DNA of 64,000 bases from Epiperipatus broadwayi (Eukaryota; Onychophora; Udeonychophora; Euonychophora; Peripatidae). The position numbers were made by a program, and so were the translations under genes. Positions 58,419-64,000 of this stretch are shown piece after piece. Numbering within the stretch: position 1 is the first letter of the stretch; each line of letters opens with the position of its first letter. Under the pieces are notes generated by a model that ran no database searches, had not been told where the DNA came from, and saw only the letters and a list, made by a program, of their open reading frames with translations. Location: positions 5,780,036 through 5,844,035 of the forward strand of contig JAQFVV010006231.1 of the NCBI GenBank assembly GCA_028023455.1, given 5' to 3'.

Positions 58419-59195
58419 TATTTCGGTTAGCAAAACTGTTAGTAAACAAATAAGAAATAAGAATAAGTAAATTTGTAAAAAATAAAGTATAATAAATAAG
58501 TCTAAAATATAATTGAAAGTATTAAAGATTTAAATCAAATCAAGCAACCATCCAAATAACCATTTCCGTTATAGTATAGATGAACTACCCTAAATTGTGT
58601 TTAGATTTAATGTGTAATAAAGAGCTAGCCCATTGAAAGTAGACATGATTGTTGTTTAATTACTTCATTGCATCATTCTTAGCATCCTACCTGAAGATCG
58701 TAAATCTGTCAATAGACAGATGTGAACCCCTCATCTCAGTCATTAAGAGTCTTTACACATTTATGGCTGTCAAATTTGTGGCTCCAAATGGTAAGATCTG
58801 AACCGGTATATTATAGGTTTTTTTTTTTTTTTAACCATAAATTTCATTAATCTATTTTCTCTTTCATTTTAGACCTCATATCCAAATTTATTAAAGTACA
58901 TTCATATAACATTTGTTGATCTTATCAAATAATATTCTGTACATGTAAATAAAAATCCTCTGATTTTTATCACAATGAAAACATGTTATGCATAAACTTG
59001 AATTATCTATATTTAGTATCTTACATTAAGTTGAATAATTAATCTTCATAGTATTGAACTTCCTTTTACTTTATTTGTGCTTTCAATATTTGTGTTTTTA
59101 TAATGAAGTATATATCTGCTTTTCAAATATTTTCACTTTTTTTCCTAACTTCACAAAGTTCAACAATAACTCATTAAATATCTCACTTAAAACTA
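58419..59195 (+). other. No gene seen; possible internal remnant of second LTR element
   Basis: A-rich sequence follows the second LTR for about 280 bases and may be its leader. Beyond about 58,700 the AT-rich intron resumes. No gag frame is visible. Confidence 0.4.
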
Positions 59196-59395
59196 TCAAT
59201 TTATTTCAATGTTCGAATGTTGGGTAAGTAAAGATTTATTCAATGTAGTCTGTTAACTATATCTGAGTGAAATTTGCTGAAACCAGAATGATGCTGGCTT
59301 CACCTGCCAAAAGCGAGCTCAGCTATAATTAACTGACTAAATTGAGTAAACCTTTACTTTCCCAATGTTTGAAATGTTGAAATAAACTTATTACA
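59196..59395. repeat. Palindrome of about 200 bp
   Basis: The left arm (TATTTCAATGTTCGAATGTT, GGGTAAGTAAAGATTTATTC) is the inverse of the right arm (GAGTAAACCTTTACTTTCCC, AATGTTTGAAATGTTGAAAT). Arms of about 75-80 bases with a non-paired middle near 59,285-59,315. No hammerhead-like motif recognised. Confidence 0.6.
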
Positions 59396-59822
59396 GTAAA
59401 ATAAGGAAAAGGAACATAATTTTGAATTTTAAAACTGTCAGATAACTAAAAACAAAGGTCATTGTATTTATTATGATGGCTGATGCAAATTGGAAATTGT
59501 CCATCTATGTTCATTTACAATATGAATAATGGTATAATAATAACAGCTGCAATGACAAAGACATATGGAATTAATCTTAGGGTTTGTATTGCTTGGTTCT
59601 TTTAAGGCATCGAAAGAAAGCAAGAAGTCAATTGGTATCAATTTTTTTTCTGTTGACATCATCATAATATAATTATATAATTGTTGTAATGACTATTAAT
59701 ATTTAAAATCGTTTCTATCTACATTTTTATATAAGTGATTATTTCTATTTTTTCGACTTTTAGTTATTCTTTGTTTTTATTTTAATTTTATTAATATATT
59801 TGATATTATTTATTTATTGTAG

Positions 59823-59885
59823 GAAGTTATTCGTCCTGAATTTGAAGCCAAGGTTGTTGCCAGAAAACGAAATCCAATAACCCAG
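59823..59885 (+). CDS. Anoctamin exon 7 (after second membrane helix)
   Basis: Acceptor TTATTGTAG ends at 59,822 and donor GTTTGA follows 59,885. Twenty-one codons, phase 0: EVIRPEFEAK, then VVARKRNPITQ. RPE(Y/F)EA followed about ten residues later by N-x-x-TQ is the anoctamin segment in the cytosolic loop after the second membrane helix. The gap to exon 6 in the protein is therefore roughly 200-270 residues, while both exons lie on the same strand in the right order. The donor is weak (GTTTGA). The later helices with the calcium-binding residues must lie beyond 64,000. Confidence 0.85.
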
Positions 59886-62700
59886 GTTTGATTTATAAAA
59901 TAATAGTTTTTAAAGAATTAATTTTCTTTTTTTAATAAAATATTAATTTTTAAAATATATATCTATAAAGATATAATTTGTTATTAAAAATAATTTTTTT
60001 TAAAATTGATATTTTGTGATTTATTAAATGCTGATTTTAAATTATGCTTTTTTTTATCTTTATTTATATAAATGTCGACTGCACCAATTGCAATGTCTGG
60101 AAGCATAACTATTGTTCTCCAGATCACATGAGATCTAAATTTATCCCCTGTTAAAAACCCACAACTAATACGGTTAACACTTAGTATTTAATATACCTAT
60201 ATAAGAGATTTACCATTATTAATTTACAGAAATACAATTTAATAATCATATAGATATAGACCCATAGACATACATAAATAATAATGTTGTAAACGATCTA
60301 TTGAGTCCCTAGACTGGCTTTGGCACACTCAAAGGCAAGTCTCTCAACACCGGAAGCTTAAGGTATATACGGTAATGTCCAGCACAGGTTAAATGTCCAT
60401 CTGTTCATCAGAAACTTCCAACAGCAAGTGTTTATTTCTTTTTCTCACTTGGCTTTTATCAATTGATTGTCCAATTATTCTTCTGATTGGCTCTTTTTTC
60501 AGATTCCACTGCTAAGGTAATTATTTCATTTATTTGAGATAATCCTGGACTGGAGAATTTTACTTCTAGTAAGTTCTATTAAGAAGTTATTTTTGGATTT
60601 CTAGAATTGTTATAAATGAATAAATCAGGAACTCGCAATCATTAATGTATAACATAAAGCTAAATTGAAGATTTTTTTTTTTTAAACAAAGAAAAAAAAA
60701 GGATGAACTTAAAAAAAAAATTCTGTCTTCAAAAAAAAAAAATACATGCCTTTTAAATTAAATTGTAGGAAAAATCAAATTTTTGGCAGTGGGTTAAAAA
60801 GGAAAAAAGTTTGTTTTAACAATTAGATATAATGTGATTAACATTTTTTTGATAAGTGACTGACAAAAACTGGAGTCTATGCTACATCAGATCTCAGTAG
60901 AAATATTTTAAGGAATTCAAGTTTTTTAAGAACAGTAGAATGTTTTTTTTTTGCTTCATTAAGAAGTTTAGATTTTTTTTAATGCCTTCATAGTTAATTC
61001 CATTTAAATAGTAATTTTTTTAGTATTAAGTATAGTTTGTTTTAAATAATTGGGGGGGGGGGGGATCAGTATGGATTAAAACTGCTATCCATCATTTTTC
61101 AAGGGAACAAAGAAAATAAACTATAAATGCAGGAATGTATCTTATTGTTTTTCTATTTTGTGATTAAATAAAACAGGTAATAGATATTGGGAAAATGATA
61201 TATATAAGGATAATGAATAAAAATTTCATTTCTTCAATAAATGGAAATTATTGTTTATATTACATTAATATAATCCAGTCCTTTCCATTTAATTGTTATT
61301 TATTGTTAAAACTCTGAATTTGGTGGTCAACTAATTGACCCAAATAATTCATAAGTAGCTTATTTTTATGTAATTTTTTTTTTTTTTTACCATTAGTTTT
61401 CTTATTTATTGTTTTCATTGTAGAGCCATTGCACATTGTAAGCATGTAACCTATAATAAGAAAGATGTTAAATGATATCCATGTGTATCTTCTTAAGGTG
61501 TGAATAAAGTTGTTATTTGAAATTATTAATGAAATAAAAGTAATAAGCAAGTTTAAAAAAAGTGACTACATAACATTTTGTAATAAATACCTTCAGAGAA
61601 ATTTTAAAGGTCTGATTTAAATTTACTATTTATTTTTTTGCACTTGGATTAAATAATTTTATAGATACAGGCGATGTTTGGCTGTTGTATTTAATTGGTT
61701 CCTGAAACATGTAAACAAAGTTTAAATGTATGAAAATAGGGGAATGTAAAAAAAAAAAACTACCAAAAAATGGTTTTAAAATATCCATTTTTTAAAGGAA
61801 GTATATTAACATATATTGGCGGTCTTCTATTTTTTTTTTTTTTAATTTATTATCTTAAATTTTATTACATTGTTAATGAAATAATTAAAGTGGTAGAAAT
61901 AAGTTAAATTATTTAAAAGTTTAAAAGTTATACAAATATAGAATAACACACACACATTAAAAATATAAAAGTTTATACAAAAGAAATCAGTTAAAGTAAG
62001 AATAGGATATGCTATGTCTAGCTAAGATAGGATGCACTTCCACAAGTGCCAATAATGACTAACGCTTAATATTAAAATATATTTTAATATATGATTCCTT
62101 AAAACATTTAACTAATAACATAAATAATTATTTACATGATAAAGCTCGAAGGCATACACAAATAATAATTACAATCAATGGTCAGCTCTCGCACTTGAAG
62201 TCACTGTGCCATGGGAGACGATCTGCTCCAACATATATGTCCATGTGCACAGATGAAGCTCCAAGGATCAAGTGTCTCTTTCTGAATCCCTGCAAATGAT
62301 CGGTTAGTCCTTTGCCCATCCGATTAGGTGATTCTTCCTTTCCATGTTCCATTGGAATTTTAGAATTATCTTTCTGCCTTTTTAATTAATCAGTTATTTG
62401 TAGATTTTCGTTATCTTAAAAAGTAATCTAAATGGAATTCCTTAATTTGTTTCATTTGAATAATGACTTATTCTATTTTTATTAATTAGTCTATTGTTCA
62501 TTTAAAAAGAATCTTTTTCTAATCTAAAGACCATAATTCTTAATTTCTACTTTAAAAGAATAAATCTTTTCAAGTTCTGTAATATTTTTAACTTATTACT
62601 TTTCTCTCTATAAGTTTTTACAATATATATATATATATATGTATGTGCATTTAATATACACATACATATCATTACTTCCCCCAAGTTCAAAGATGAGGTT
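59886..62700 (+). other. Anoctamin intron 7 part, two GC-richer unclassified blocks
   Basis: AT-rich, with homopolymers (G run near 61,052-61,064). Two less AT-rich blocks, about 60,100-60,450 and 62,020-62,345, look like repeat fragments and share loosely similar AATAATAAT flanks, but I cannot classify them. The second could be terminal sequence of the gypsy-like element to its right. A TA microsatellite lies at about 62,620-62,645. Confidence 0.4.
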
Positions 62701-62713
62701 TTAATTTCTGAAC

Positions 62714-64000
62714 TTAATATGAGTTATTAGAGAATGTGGAGTTCTTTAACGTTTTTGTAGAATGCTGATGTGCATTATATTTTAACTCACTAGGTACAAA
62801 CTCCTGGGATGTAGTTGTTTGAGTATCATAATTATTTTTATGTTCCTTCAGGTCTGCTCTAATATCTGACCACCAAGCACAACTAAGATGCTTTTTCTCT
62901 GCCAAAGTCTCATTGACTATTCTGCAGCCACTTTACTATGTGCTGCCTATCCTTGACTGGAATCAGCATCCAATCACCTTTCATAGTGCACCCTTTGCAT
63001 ACCAATAGTTGTTCCTGAGCGTTCCATAGTTCTTTATGAAAGAAAATGGGATGTTGATTTGGCCAGCCTTCACAAATCTGCTTCATAATCCATTTGTAGC
63101 CGTTGTCTTCAGCTATCCAAGCTACCATGTTTGTTTTTTACTCTTGCTTTTAGTATGTCCTTGTAGTTCATTTGTTTCTTCTCCTGGTCATTCTGGATCT
63201 TCTCAGACCTGCTTTTGATACTTACTGGCTGCTGGAAAGATTTTTTGTTTTTGAGTATCTCTATTTTTTTAGAGAATGATATTTTAACTCCCATTTTGCT
63301 GAACCAGTCTCGACCTAGTATAGGTTTTATGGGGGCATATACTATGTATAATGGTAGTACAATAATTTTGCCCTGACTTTCACATATCGGCACTTGAACA
63401 AATCCTTTTATTCTAATGACCTTACCATTTATATCATGTGCCTTAAGACCAGTCTTTTATACAATGGGTTTTTTCTTATTCTTGGAAGTTACAATATCCC
63501 AATCACGGACTGACATCAATGATATTCCGCTGCCGCTATCAAACTCCATGGAGATAGGTTGATTACATATTTTAATTTTAACCATTATACTATCCTTCTT
63601 GGTTGTTGCCATCTTTTTAATATTAGTCAAATGCTTTTCTTGACTCTTTGTTATATGATAACTACAATTAATATCATTTCTGTCTACGATGAAGACTTTT
63701 TTGCACATTTTTTCCAAATGCCCTTTTATATCACACTTATTATAGTGCTCTCTTTTATAATAGCAATTTCTGACTTTGTGGCCTTTTTCCCACAACAGAA
63801 ATATATAAACTTGGTTTTGCTGTTAGCACTCCTTTCAGTATTTTTTCAACAAATCTTTGCTTACGGTTCTACAAAGTCAGTTTGCGATTTGCTGTTACTT
63901 TTGAACTCGGCAAATTAACAAGATTGTTCAATCACAAGTTCATAAGCTATTCCATGTTTTATAGCTTCAGTGTAGTCTATATTGCAGCCAACAGTTGTAG
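62714..64000 (-). pseudogene. Ty3/gypsy-like element: gag end, protease, integrase start; RT missing
   Basis: Read on the - strand from the window edge. Zinc knuckles of gag near 63,800-63,700 (KGHKVRNC, then KCDIKGHLEKMC, each with a cysteine lost). Protease: active-site FDSGSGISLM near 63,540 and the C-terminal ILGRDWFSKMG near 63,305. Then, within tens of bases, the integrase zinc-binding region: ICEGWPNQHPIFFHKELWN and KGDWMLIPVKDRQHIVKWL at 63,128-62,910, followed by CLVVRY-like and WWSDIRADLKEH. About 600-700 codons of reverse transcriptase and RNase H expected between are absent. Stops and frameshifts make it dead. The gag start lies beyond 64,000. Confidence 0.75.

Noticed and set aside
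59196-59395. Hammerhead-like motif in this palindrome
   Set aside because: GCTGAAACC is present, but no CTGANGA box with an intervening stem could be found.
63559-63918. 119-codon hydrophobic + strand frame
   Set aside because: It is the antisense of the gypsy-like zinc-knuckle and protease region; hydrophobicity comes from complementing lysine-rich codons.

Overview
The window is AT-rich animal nuclear DNA, most likely from an invertebrate. It has GT-AG introns of 0.3 to 22 kb, no operon structure, tRNA-derived short repeats, non-LTR, Penelope-like, Ty3/gypsy-like and hAT elements, and an assembly gap of 500 N. I cannot place the species from sequence alone.

The one host gene is an anoctamin (TMEM16) gene on the + strand. 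Seven coding exons are visible: 6124-6177 (start ATG at 6126), 7559-7695, 8727-8813, 9149-9196, 31599-31763, 37261-37356 and 59823-59885. They give the variable N-terminus, the conserved cytosolic dimerisation domain ([23 protein letters not shown]) and the segment after the second membrane helix (RPEFEA). The exons for the end of the dimerisation domain and the first membrane helices, roughly 200-270 codons, are not visible between 37356 and 59823. The N gap at 57691-58190 lies in that interval. The gene continues past 64000.

Nearly all the rest is repeats, mostly inside introns. Region by region: 1-6123 is upstream sequence with a nested hAT-in-SINE insertion; 9.2-31.6 kb (intron 4) has a CR1/Jockey-like LINE, a second LINE fragment, two tRNA-like sequences, a dead hAT transposase, a foldback family and an RTE-like LINE; 33.1-33.7 kb has a LINE C-terminus; 37.9-47.4 kb is a cluster of long palindromes with Penelope-like (GIY-YIG) coding remains; 49.2-51.1 kb has a LINE 3' half; 51.1-57.7 kb has a young LTR element with gag but no pol; 58.2-58.4 kb is the end of a related LTR; 62.7-64 kb is a gypsy-like element deleted for reverse transcriptase.

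The most interesting signal is a set of palindromes made of two 5'-truncated copies of an element joined head to head. Several are flanked by direct repeats of 10-14 bp, so they inserted as single units. Near the 3' side of their arms most carry a motif with the layout CTGANGA, one base, a hairpin whose sequence differs between families, then GAAAC. This is the layout of a hammerhead ribozyme core. One such palindrome encodes a Penelope-like C-terminus just upstream of the motif, and another has a tRNA-like head. Together they suggest Penelope-like elements and SINE-like passengers sharing a ribozyme-like 3' module and an inverted-dimer insertion mode.
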